NCBI GenBank assembly: GCA_016928915.1
Contig: JAFGJT010000016.1
Location: 1 to 41,725, forward strand
Length of the DNA stretch: 41,725 nt
Reading direction: 5' to 3'
Origin: Candidatus Peregrinibacteria bacterium
Lineage (GTDB): Bacteria; Patescibacteriota; Gracilibacteria; UBA1369; PNNO01
Every line of letters starts with the position of its first letter. Positions within the stretch are counted from its first letter, which is position 1. Positions 1-7,401 of the stretch are shown here, in pieces. The translations under genes and the position numbers were made by a program. A model generated the notes under the pieces. It saw nothing but the letters and a program-made list of their open reading frames with translations, was not told the DNA's origin and did not search any database.

Positions 1-77
1 CCATCAAGTATTGAACATAAAAATGATGCTATAAATGTATCTTAAATAATAGCACTGCGAAGCCAAAAATCAAACAA

Positions 78-96
78 ACGGGCTGGCATAGCCCGT
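78..96 (-). terminator. Possible minus-strand terminator hairpin
   Basis: ACGGGCT (78-84) pairs with AGCCCGT (90-96) around a 5-nt loop. Read on the minus strand, the stem is followed by TTGTTTGATTTTT, which fits an intrinsic terminator. No minus-strand gene lies just upstream, so it could instead be a relic or a structural repeat. Confidence 0.3.
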
Positions 97-168
97 CAAG
101 TTGTCTCATATTCGTCGCACAAGAAAGCCACAAATTTCCAATCTCCACATAATTGCTAATATCTATTG

Positions 169-184
169 TTGTATAATTATACAA
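169..184. promoter_or_regulatory. 16-bp perfect palindrome containing TATAAT
   Basis: TTGTATAATTATACAA is its own reverse complement and holds a TATAAT on each strand. It could be a divergent -10 pair or an operator, but no gene is close enough to decide. Confidence 0.3.
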
Positions 185-321
185 GCCTTTTGTTCAGCCT
201 TATGATGCATATCTGTTATTGTATTGTCGCACAAGCAAGCCAAAAAAGCGCGATTGTTATATGCGGCATGCATCAAAATTATTGCATAATCGTATTTGCC
301 TATTGTACAGCATTTATTTAT

Positions 322-449
322 AAACAAAGACAGAAATAGTTAAGTTTTACCTTGTTTCCAATGTCGCGTAGTCACATTCGATTAAAAACAAAGACAGGAA
401 TGGTTAAGTTTTACCTTGTTTCCAATGTCGCGTAATTACCTTCGATCAA
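322..449. repeat. 64-bp tandem direct repeat, two units
   Basis: Units 322-385 and 386-449 are nearly identical; most differences fall near the end of each unit. Each begins AAACAAAG and has CTTGTTT about 22-29 bases later (351-357 and 415-421), so each unit can fold into a hairpin with one bulge. The core shared by both units is a GTTAAGTTTTACC block followed by a TTGTTTCCAATGTCGCGTA block. Only two units are present and the would-be spacers are also alike, so this is a duplication and not a CRISPR array. Confidence 0.8.
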
Positions 450-525
450 AAACTTTCTTAAAGGGAAAATACTTATAATTTTTTTTTTGTTGTAGCGGCA
501 AAATCATAATTTGTTATACATAAGA

Positions 526-554
526 TTGACCATAATAAAGTTTTATGTTATTAT
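526..554 (+). promoter_or_regulatory. Sigma-70-type promoter of the 601 gene
   Basis: TTGACC (526-531), a 17-bp spacer, and TATTAT (549-554). The predicted transcription start near 561 leaves a leader of about 40 nt before the ATG at 601, with no clear ribosome binding site. Confidence 0.7.
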
Positions 555-600
555 GTATATGTGAATATGGAACAAAAAATATTTTATAAACCAAAAAAAC

Positions 601-1137
601 ATGGTTAAACAAACAAAAAAATTATTTTCGCATTATTTACCATCTTTATATCAGTTTTTTTATAGTAGAAATGTTTATCAAACAGGGAATCCGGAAGGTT
701 CCCAACATTACGATGATTTGCTAAATCTAAAATTGGGAGAGAATAAAAATAAATTAACTCCAAAAGAAGCGGCAAAAGAAAAAGCAGAAAGAATTAAAGC
801 ATTGGAGGATAAGGTAACAAAACTTAAAGAATTTGTACAAAAATTACAGGATCCTAATTCTCCAGAAGCAAAAAGGGTCGCAATGAAACAAATGGAAAAA
901 TTGCGAAATCGTGCACGCGGCAACCAAAATGAATGGAAAAAAATTAATAATAGAATTGCGTATGTGCGCAGCGGTTTAACCCCGTTGACTGCTGAAGAAG
1001 TAAATAAATACACAAAAGAAGAAAGATCAAAAAGAGAAGCTCAGCTTCGCAACGCCGAAACAAGTTTGGACAATCTTAAAAATCCTAAACAAGCCGCTGC
1101 AGCCAAAATAGGCAAGATTTTAAAAACGAGTACTTAA
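601..1137 (+). CDS. Hypothetical coiled-coil protein, 178 aa
   Basis: I do not recognise a family. The protein is strongly basic and rich in Lys, Glu, Ala and Asn. Residues 1-35 are hydrophobic/aromatic (FSHYLPSLYQFFYSRN) without a clear signal peptide. Residues ~55-90 and ~125-160 look like amphipathic coiled-coil helices. It follows a well-formed promoter and lies 18 bp upstream of another coiled-coil gene at 1156, so the two are probably cotranscribed. The start is the first in-frame ATG. Function unknown; a cytoplasmic structural or scaffold role would only be a guess. Confidence 0.75.
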   Translation: MVKQTKKLFSHYLPSLYQFFYSRNVYQTGNPEGSQHYDDLLNLKLGENKNKLTPKEAAKEKAERIKALEDKVTKLKEFVQKLQDPNSPEAKRVAMKQMEKLRNRARGNQNEWKKINNRIAYVRSGLTPLTAEEVNKYTKEERSKREAQLRNAETSLDNLKNPKQAAAAKIGKILKTST

Positions 1138-1155
1138 ATAAATCATAAAATCCAG

Positions 1156-1500
1156 ATGTCTGATCTCCAAAAAAAGCTTCAAGAATTAATTCATAATTCA
1201 GAAAGCATCAACAATCTTTTTGATAATGAAAGAAACACTCTTGTTAGCCGTATGCTTGCGGCACCGCCCGATAAAATGGAAGAAATAATAAAGGCATTGG
1301 AAGAAGAAAAAGAAGAAATACAAAAGCGGGATGCGGAAATTACGGCTTTGGAGCAGAATATGAAAGCAGTAACAAATGAAATGGTCGAAGTTGAACATGA
1401 AGTTAAAAGATACAAAAGAAAAGCCGCCGAAGATGAAGCAAAAAAAAAAGATGAAATGATAGCCGATCAGCTGCTTGAAAAACTTGAAGAAATTGTATAA
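1156..1500 (+). CDS. Small coiled-coil protein, 114 aa (family member A)
   Basis: This acidic, helical protein is almost all heptad-like. Its core reads LI..SESINNL, then R.L..RMLAAPPDKMEEIIKALEEEK, and it ends with LLEKLEEI. The same order of elements appears in three other proteins of the window (6960-7364, 19224-19817, 39786-40364), so I call it member A of a paralogous family. It is probably cotranscribed with the 601 gene and converges with lon, leaving only 19 bp between the stops. No signal peptide or membrane segment is visible. Function unknown. Confidence 0.8.
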   Translation: MSDLQKKLQELIHNSESINNLFDNERNTLVSRMLAAPPDKMEEIIKALEEEKEEIQKRDAEITALEQNMKAVTNEMVEVEHEVKRYKRKAAEDEAKKKDEMIADQLLEKLEEIV

Positions 1501-1519
1501 ATTACTGCGCCCTTTTTCT

Positions 1520-3871
1520 CTATTTTGATTTATGCAGCGCATTCTTAACCACATCATCCAGGGTTTTTGCAAAGATGAATTTAATTCCCTTTACTAAATG
1601 CGCTTCAATGTCTTTTAAATCCTTTTTATTTTCTGAAGGAATTATTATTGTTTTAATTCCCGACCTTTTTGCGGCCAGAACTTTTTCTTTAAGTCCACCT
1701 ATGGGCAGCACGTGGCCCGTTAAAGTAACTTCTCCGGTCATGGCAACGTCACGTTTTACCGCCACCCCGGTAAATAAAGATACCAACGCGGTTCCGATTG
1801 TAATGCCTGCCGAAGGTCCGTCTTTCGGGGTTGCGCCTTCCGGTACATGAATATGAATATCAATTTTCTCGAATACACTGTCTTTAAGATTATATTTTTT
1901 TGCGTTGCTCCTTAAATATGATAATGCCGCTTTTGCTGATTCTTTCATAACTTCCCCGAGCTGACCGGTTAGCGTAACGGCATTATGCCCGGGCATTTTT
2001 GTGGCTTCCACAAAGATAATTTCACCACCGGCCTGGGTCCAGGCAAGACCTGTTGCAACTCCAACCGCGTCTTTTTCCGCTTTTACATCCTCAATAAATT
2101 GTTCAACACCCAGAAGTTCGGCAATATCTTTTTTAGCGACCACTTTTGTTTTTCCTTTATTTTCAAGCATTTTTTTAGCAACTTTTCTGCAGATTTTTGA
2201 AATCTCACGCTCCAGATCGCGCAGACCCGCTTCACGCGTATAACGGCGAATTATATAAGAAATCGCGTTGTCCTCAATTGTAAAAGGATTTTTTTCGAGC
2301 CCGTTGAATTTTATCTGTTTTGGTACAAGATATTTTTTAGCTATCTGAACCTTTTCTTCCTCGGTATAACCCGCAAGATGAATCACCTCCATACGGTCAA
2401 GAAGCGCGGGAGGAATTGGATCCAGAATATTCGCGGTTGTAATAAACAAGACATTTGAAAGATCAAACGGAACATCAAGATAATGATCGTGAAACGAATG
2501 ATTAAGCTCAGGATCAAGCACCTCAATCAATGCGGATGCGGGATCTCCCTGAAAATTTCCCAGCCCGAGTTTGTCAATTTCATCAAGCATAAAAACGGGA
2601 TTGTTTTCACCCGCGCGTTTAATGTTTTGAATAATATTTCCGGGCATCGCGCCTACATAGGTTCTGCGATGGCCCCGAATTTCAGCTTCATCGTGCATTC
2701 CGCCGAGCGACATCTGAATAAATTTCCTTCCCAAAGATCTTGCGATGCTGTGCCCCAGCGAAGATTTTCCAACTCCCGGAGGCCCTACAAAACACATAAT
2801 TGTGGCTCCCGGCTTGTTCTGCATCTGACAAATTGCAAGATATTCAACAATTCTTTCTTTAATGTCTTTTAAACCGTAATGATCCTCATCAAGGATCGCC
2901 TTTGCCTTTTTAATATCAATTTTTGTTTTACTGCTCTTGTTCCACGGCATTAAATACAGCCATTCAATATAATTTCGCGTCACATTATATTCCGGTGAAA
3001 TCGGGTAAATTCTTTTAAGCCTTTTAAGTTCTTCAATGGCGATTTTTTCAACCTCTGCGGGCATTTTGGCCTTAATTATTTCCTCCTCGATATGTTTAAT
3101 TTCTTTCATTTCCGCGGCTCTTTCGGGATCGCCCTCTTCACCGAGTTCTTTTTGTATGGCTTTAAGTTCCTGCCTTAAAACAAACTCTTTTTCGGTTTTG
3201 CTCATTTCTTTTTCAACTTCGGAATGAATTTTGCTCCTAACTTCAAGCATTCTCATTTCGTGCGAAAGCTGGCGCACAACCTCTTTCATTCTTTCAAGAG
3301 TATCACGCATTTCCAGCAGGTATTGTTTTTCTTTAAGGGGGATTGAAAGATAAGACCCCGCAAGATCGCAGAGCTGGTCGTAATCGTTCAGATTGTTAAG
3401 ATTTATTATTACTTCTTCCGGAAGGGGTCTTCCAAGAGAAGAAATGGTTTCAAGAAGCCTTTTTATTTCAAGGGCAAGCCCGTCACCGTCCTCTGATTTT
3501 ATTAAAGTCGGCTCGATTTTTGCCACTTCAGCTTCAATATAGGGAGCTTCCTGCAGTATTTTTGTGATTTCAAACCTTGCCACACCTTCAACAAGAACAA
3601 CAGCATCGGGTCCGTGTCCCATAATAATTTCAATGATTTTACATGCTGTACCTGTATGAAACGCGATTTTTACTTCGGGATTTTTATATGCAACCAGCCC
3701 TATTAGTTCGTTGTTCACCTTTTTTTGCTTTATCTGCTCAATAAAATCAATATTTTTAACATAAACGGAAACAACCATTGAAGGAAACACAACGACCTCT
3801 TTTAAAGGCAAAATAAAGAGATTTTTTGGCAGTTTTATATCAGTTGATAAATTTCTTGTTTGTATATGCAT
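1520..3871 (-). CDS. lon: ATP-dependent Lon protease
   Basis: Lon degrades misfolded and regulatory proteins in the cytoplasm as a homohexamer. The 783-aa product has the usual bacterial length and domain order: an N-terminal substrate-binding LAN domain, a coiled-coil linker, and an AAA+ module with Walker A GPPGVGKSS and Walker B VFMLDEID. The C-terminal peptidase domain has the catalytic serine in PKDGPSAGIT and the catalytic lysine in GGLKEKVLAAKRSG. All catalytic elements look intact. A strong promoter lies just upstream (3893-3921, minus), giving a leader of only about 15 nt. The gene is divergent from the cupredoxin gene and convergent with the 1156 gene. Confidence 0.98.
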   Translation of the reverse strand: MHIQTRNLSTDIKLPKNLFILPLKEVVVFPSMVVSVYVKNIDFIEQIKQKKVNNELIGLVAYKNPEVKIAFHTGTACKIIEIIMGHGPDAVVLVEGVARFEITKILQEAPYIEAEVAKIEPTLIKSEDGDGLALEIKRLLETISSLGRPLPEEVIINLNNLNDYDQLCDLAGSYLSIPLKEKQYLLEMRDTLERMKEVVRQLSHEMRMLEVRSKIHSEVEKEMSKTEKEFVLRQELKAIQKELGEEGDPERAAEMKEIKHIEEEIIKAKMPAEVEKIAIEELKRLKRIYPISPEYNVTRNYIEWLYLMPWNKSSKTKIDIKKAKAILDEDHYGLKDIKERIVEYLAICQMQNKPGATIMCFVGPPGVGKSSLGHSIARSLGRKFIQMSLGGMHDEAEIRGHRRTYVGAMPGNIIQNIKRAGENNPVFMLDEIDKLGLGNFQGDPASALIEVLDPELNHSFHDHYLDVPFDLSNVLFITTANILDPIPPALLDRMEVIHLAGYTEEEKVQIAKKYLVPKQIKFNGLEKNPFTIEDNAISYIIRRYTREAGLRDLEREISKICRKVAKKMLENKGKTKVVAKKDIAELLGVEQFIEDVKAEKDAVGVATGLAWTQAGGEIIFVEATKMPGHNAVTLTGQLGEVMKESAKAALSYLRSNAKKYNLKDSVFEKIDIHIHVPEGATPKDGPSAGITIGTALVSLFTGVAVKRDVAMTGEVTLTGHVLPIGGLKEKVLAAKRSGIKTIIIPSENKKDLKDIEAHLVKGIKFIFAKTLDDVVKNALHKSK

Positions 3872-3892
3872 TGTTTTGTTTTACATCGTATT

Positions 3893-3921
3893 ATTATACA
3901 TTAATTTTTTATGGTTGTCCA
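3893..3921 (-). promoter_or_regulatory. lon promoter
   Basis: On the minus strand TGGACA (3921-3916), a 17-bp spacer and TATAAT (3898-3893) form a near-consensus housekeeping promoter. Transcription would start near 3886, 15 nt before the lon ATG. No CIRCE-like heat-shock operator is visible. Confidence 0.75.
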
Positions 3922-3986
3922 GCTTACTAAGTGGGAAAAACGGCTTAAATATGATAAAATATTACGATACATAAAAAAAACACAAC

Positions 3987-4763
3987 ATGGATATAAAAAC
4001 AAAAATACAAATTATCGTTTCCCTTGGGCTTGTAACATTAATAGGTTTATTAACGTGGTGGATTCAGCTTCCGCCCGATGATTTAAAAGCCCAGCTTCTA
4101 ACCGAGGAGCAGACCGTTCTTGTGCGCATAAAAGAGTTTGAATACACTCCCGATATTGTACGCATTGAAAAAGATACTGTTGTAAGCTGGCTGAACGATG
4201 AAAGCGGGGCAAACGCCGGTATTCAGCATACAGTGACTTCCGGTGATCTTTTCCAGAGTGACTTTTTGTCGCAGGGCGATACTTTTTCTTATAAATTTAC
4301 AGAGGAAGGTGTTTATAATTACAGCTGTTCCCTCCATCCTTTTATGACCGGAAAAGTCTGTGTGGGTGCCGCGTCCGAAGATGCTGATCCGGATTGTGTG
4401 ATAGACGCAACCCAGCCTCAGGAAACACTGGGAGGGGATGAAGATATACTAACACCGCCAACCGAGGAAATCACCGAAGAGGAAGACAGCTTCCCACTGA
4501 TTGAGGAAATCGGAGAAGAGACCGACGATTCATTTGCTTTTTCGCCTACAGAAGAACTTTCAGGCGCTGCTGATGAAGATTTTGTGCCAACCTCGACTAC
4601 AACAACCTCAACTACAACAACACAAACTTACGCAGCTGATACTGCGGCCACTCAATATGCCGATACGGATTTGTCAAAATCCGGTCCGGAGGATTTGATT
4701 TATGTTTTACTTGCGCTTATAGCGATGTTTGCGGCAAGAGCTTTAAATAAAGCTAAAATATAA
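3987..4763 (+). CDS. Membrane-anchored cupredoxin with sorting-signal-like tail
   Basis: The 258-aa protein has an N-terminal hydrophobic segment (residues ~9-27), then a cupredoxin domain (~40-125), a long acidic linker, a Thr-rich stretch (~205-216), and a C-terminal SGPED motif followed by a hydrophobic helix and basic residues. Type 1 copper ligands are visible as H81, C114, H117 and M120. The C-x2-H-x2-M spacing and the CSLHPFMTGKV context resemble amicyanin. C125 and C137 could form a disulfide. Its likely role is surface electron transfer or copper binding. The tail resembles a sortase-type motif/TM/positive-charge signal, and a sortase is encoded at 18266. A TATGAT at 3950-3955 may be its -10, but I see no good -35. 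Confidence 0.85.
   Translation: MDIKTKIQIIVSLGLVTLIGLLTWWIQLPPDDLKAQLLTEEQTVLVRIKEFEYTPDIVRIEKDTVVSWLNDESGANAGIQHTVTSGDLFQSDFLSQGDTFSYKFTEEGVYNYSCSLHPFMTGKVCVGAASEDADPDCVIDATQPQETLGGDEDILTPPTEEITEEEDSFPLIEEIGEETDDSFAFSPTEELSGAADEDFVPTSTTTTSTTTTQTYAADTAATQYADTDLSKSGPEDLIYVLLALIAMFAARALNKAKI
4591..4620 (+). repeat. 15-bp tandem repeat inside the cupredoxin gene
   Basis: Two copies of CCTC(G/A)ACTACAACAA (4591-4605 and 4606-4620) encode part of the Ser/Thr-rich linker. Such a unit could vary in number and change linker length. Confidence 0.8.
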
Positions 4764-4810
4764 TTCATATTTTCTTGAAAAATCAGCCGGTTTAGCTTAA
4801 TATTCTGACC

Positions 4811-5686
4811 ATGGAATATATAAATAAAGCTTTGGCTGATTTTATTTTATATATTACCCGCGGAGCAGGGGCTTTTTGGGAAAACATAGTGCTTTTGCAG
4901 TTTTCTTGGCCGCAGGTGATAATTGATCTTCTGCTTGTATCCATAGTTTTTTATTATATTTTTTTGCTGTTAAAGGGAAGCCGCGCCTTGCATATTTTAA
5001 TAGGCCTTTCAATACTTGCGTTTGTGTTTTTATTAAGCAAGGCCCTGCAGTTGTTTGCCACAGGCTGGCTTCTTGACCGCTTTTTAACAATAATTCTTGT
5101 TGCGATTCCGGTTATTTTTCAGCAGGAGCTAAGGCGCGGCCTTGAAAAACTCGGACAGGCAAGGCTTTTTACTTCTCACGAAATTAAACAGGCGGATATT
5201 TTAATAGGCAGTCTTGTTGAGGCAAGCGTTACAATGGCTCAGCGAAAAACCGGCGCATTGATGGTATTAAAACGTGAAGTTTCATTAAACGAATATGCTG
5301 AAACGGGGGTTCCAATTAACGGAAAAGCCACCAAAGAACTTCTGCTTTCAATATTTTTTCCAAAATCCCCCATGCACGACGGCGCTGTAATTATTGACGG
5401 AGACAGGCTGGTTGCCGCTGCATGTATACTTCCTCATTCATATAAACAGGCCGACAGAACGCTGGGCACAAGGCATAAAGCCGCTGCGGGGCTTGCCGAG
5501 AACACTGATGCGCATGTTATTGTATTATCCGAAGAACACGGAACAATTTCTTATGCACATAACGGCAAACTCGAAAGAAACATAACCCCCGAAAGACTGC
5601 AGCAATTGCTTGAGGGTTTTTATGAACCCAAAAAAGCGCCTCTTAAATTCAAGGGCAAAAATCCGTTTGTTAAACGAAAAATATAA
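4811..5686 (+). CDS. cdaA: Diadenylate cyclase CdaA
   Basis: CdaA condenses two ATP into cyclic di-AMP at the membrane. The 291-aa protein has three N-terminal hydrophobic segments (within residues ~25-100) and a DisA_N catalytic domain. The DGA motif is in MHDGAVII (D190) and the second active-site motif is GTRHKAA (R221-H222), with Lys where many homologues have RHR. It is followed 50 bp downstream by the YbbR-domain gene, the arrangement known from Firmicutes (cdaA-cdaR), but glmM, the usual third member, is absent. It may share a transcript with the upstream cupredoxin gene (47-bp gap). Confidence 0.95.
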   Translation: MEYINKALADFILYITRGAGAFWENIVLLQFSWPQVIIDLLLVSIVFYYIFLLLKGSRALHILIGLSILAFVFLLSKALQLFATGWLLDRFLTIILVAIPVIFQQELRRGLEKLGQARLFTSHEIKQADILIGSLVEASVTMAQRKTGALMVLKREVSLNEYAETGVPINGKATKELLLSIFFPKSPMHDGAVIIDGDRLVAAACILPHSYKQADRTLGTRHKAAAGLAENTDAHVIVLSEEHGTISYAHNGKLERNITPERLQQLLEGFYEPKKAPLKFKGKNPFVKRKI

Positions 5687-5736
5687 AACCCTCCTTGCAA
5701 ATACAAGCCAAAAAACCTGATTATCAAATATAAAAT

Positions 5737-6951
5737 ATGAAAATACTGCTTGCAAACTGGGAGCTTAAAATTCTGGCGGTGCTTGCCGCTGTTATTTTTT
5801 GGATTCTTGTTATAGGAACGGAAAATTCTTTTTATACATTCCCCGAGGAAGTGCAGATAAAAGCGTTTAACGTTTCCGAAGATCTGGTTCTTGAGGATGA
5901 TCCGGGAAAAGTTAAATTAAGATTAAAAGTCACATCAAGCGATATCACAAAAAATCTGACCCCCGAAGATTTTAACGCGTACGTTGATCTGCAGGGGCTT
6001 AAAGAAGGGCAGATTGAAGTACCTGTGCTTGTAAGTTCAAAAAAGCCCGAAGTAGCGGTTTTAAGAGTTGAACCATCCTCAATAAAAATAACAATAGAAA
6101 AAAAATCGCAGAAAGAAGTGCCCGTTGAATATAAAACAATAGGGGATGTTAAAGAGGGATACACTGTTAAAGAAGTTAAACTCACCGATGAAAACGCTAT
6201 AATAAGAGGTTCGCAGGAAGATCTTAACAGTATTTCCGCCGCAATTATAGAAATTGATCTTGGCAGCACCGATAAAAATATCAAAAAGTTTTTTCCGCTT
6301 AAAATGCTTGATTTGAACGGTAACCCAGTGGCAAACGTTACCGCCGATAAGCCCGAAACACAGGCCGAAGTTATTATTGCAGCCGTAACCGGTCAAAAAG
6401 TGGTTGGCGTAAAACCCAATATAATCGGCACACCCCCCGAAAACGTGTGGATAAAATCAATAAATGTTAACCCTTCGGTTATATCGTTAAACGGATCCGC
6501 CGAAATTTTAAAAGATATAGAATTTGTACAGACATCAGATATCAATGTTGAAAAAATAAATTCCAGCCAGACCTTTACCGTAAATATAAGGGGTCTTCCC
6601 GAGGGGGTAACAACCGATTCCGGCGCATCGGTTTCGGTTTACATTGAACTTGGCACTTATGATTCGGGTGATATTGCGCAAAACCGAAAAACACTAAATG
6701 TTTACCCTGTTGTACGCAAATTCAAAGCGCCTCAGGCCAACCATAAGGTTGATCCTGCTTCAGTTGCTGTTGTCGTGCAGGGCGATCCCGAGGACCTTGA
6801 AAAAATACAGCAGTTCATTCAGATAGAACTTGATATAACCGAATACAAAGATAACAGCGTCGAATTTATTCTTAACGACTCATATTTAACCCTACCCGAA
6901 GGCGTGGATGTTGTTAGCATCACACCATCAAAGGTAGTGGTAACCTGGTAG
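5737..6951 (+). CDS. cdaR: YbbR-domain protein CdaR
   Basis: CdaR binds and regulates CdaA. The 404-aa protein has one N-terminal transmembrane helix (residues ~8-27) followed by tandem YbbR-like beta-rich repeats, probably four, outside the membrane. Repeated elements such as VEYKTIGDVKEGYTVKEV and the P..V.V.G....L motifs support this. Its position directly after cdaA is the main evidence for a functional pair. It converges with the 6960 gene, leaving 8 bp between stops. Confidence 0.9.
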   Translation: MKILLANWELKILAVLAAVIFWILVIGTENSFYTFPEEVQIKAFNVSEDLVLEDDPGKVKLRLKVTSSDITKNLTPEDFNAYVDLQGLKEGQIEVPVLVSSKKPEVAVLRVEPSSIKITIEKKSQKEVPVEYKTIGDVKEGYTVKEVKLTDENAIIRGSQEDLNSISAAIIEIDLGSTDKNIKKFFPLKMLDLNGNPVANVTADKPETQAEVIIAAVTGQKVVGVKPNIIGTPPENVWIKSINVNPSVISLNGSAEILKDIEFVQTSDINVEKINSSQTFTVNIRGLPEGVTTDSGASVSVYIELGTYDSGDIAQNRKTLNVYPVVRKFKAPQANHKVDPASVAVVVQGDPEDLEKIQQFIQIELDITEYKDNSVEFILNDSYLTLPEGVDVVSITPSKVVVTW

Positions 6952-6959
6952 CAAAATGC

Positions 6960-7364
6960 TTATTTATTAAAGAACCAGCCCTTTTTCTTTTTGGGCTGCG
7001 GCTCTGCTTTTTCAATATCATCAAGTTTTGTAAGAAGGCTTGCCGCAGTCTCCTGTTCTTTAACCGAGAGCTGCTCCTCTTTTTCCTTGCGGATTTCCCT
7101 GTTGGCCTGCGCTTCAAGAGCCTTTGCATCCGCAACCAAAGCCTGAATCTCCTCTCCCTTTGCCGCAAAATCCTCCTCAATCTTTTGCATCGCAGCCCGC
7201 TCCTCCTCAAGAATTTCAATGAAATTTTGCATATCCTCAGGCTTTGAGGCAAGCATAATTTCCACACGAAATTTTCTAGCTTCCTCCGGAAGACTGTTAA
7301 TGGAAGGAGAAGCCACAATCAGAGCTTTAAGATGTGATTTTAAGTCTGTTACTGCTTTATTCAT
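6960..7364 (-). CDS. Small coiled-coil protein, 134 aa (family member B)
   Basis: The core LI.ASPSINSL, R...VEIMLASKPEDMQNFIEILEEER and the later LLTKLDDI align with the 1156 protein element by element. It ends in a lysine run followed by an aromatic GWFFNK tail, which could touch membrane or nucleic acid. No signal peptide. It lies 37 bp downstream of the 635-aa gene on the same strand, so the two are probably cotranscribed. Function unknown. Confidence 0.8.
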   Translation of the reverse strand: MNKAVTDLKSHLKALIVASPSINSLPEEARKFRVEIMLASKPEDMQNFIEILEEERAAMQKIEEDFAAKGEEIQALVADAKALEAQANREIRKEKEEQLSVKEQETAASLLTKLDDIEKAEPQPKKKKGWFFNK

Positions 7365-7401
7365 TAATTATGATTGTTAATATTGATATTTGTGATGCGG
7401 A

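Larger units (their letters stand above)
1..600. other. Gene-free region with short repeats
   Basis: I find no credible coding frame here. The stretch holds several short repeats. GTCGCACAAG(A/C)AAGCC occurs at 114-130 and 226-242. TGATGCAT (203-210) has an inverted copy at 268-275. It also contains a 7-bp-stem hairpin (78-96), a 16-bp palindrome (169-184) and a 64-bp tandem duplication (322-449). Its right end carries the promoter of the 601 gene. The role of the repeats is unknown. Confidence 0.7.

Noticed and set aside
322-449. Possible CRISPR array
   Set aside because: Only two units, the would-be spacers are themselves similar, and no cas gene is in the window.
511-524. DnaA-box-like TTATACATA suggesting an origin
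   Set aside because: A single site with mismatches, no cluster, and no dnaA, dnaN or similar neighbour.
1198-1572. Antisense frame of 124 aa opposite the 1156 gene
   Set aside because: Its Phe/Cys-rich product is the mirror of a Glu/Lys-rich coiled coil and it overlaps two well-supported genes.
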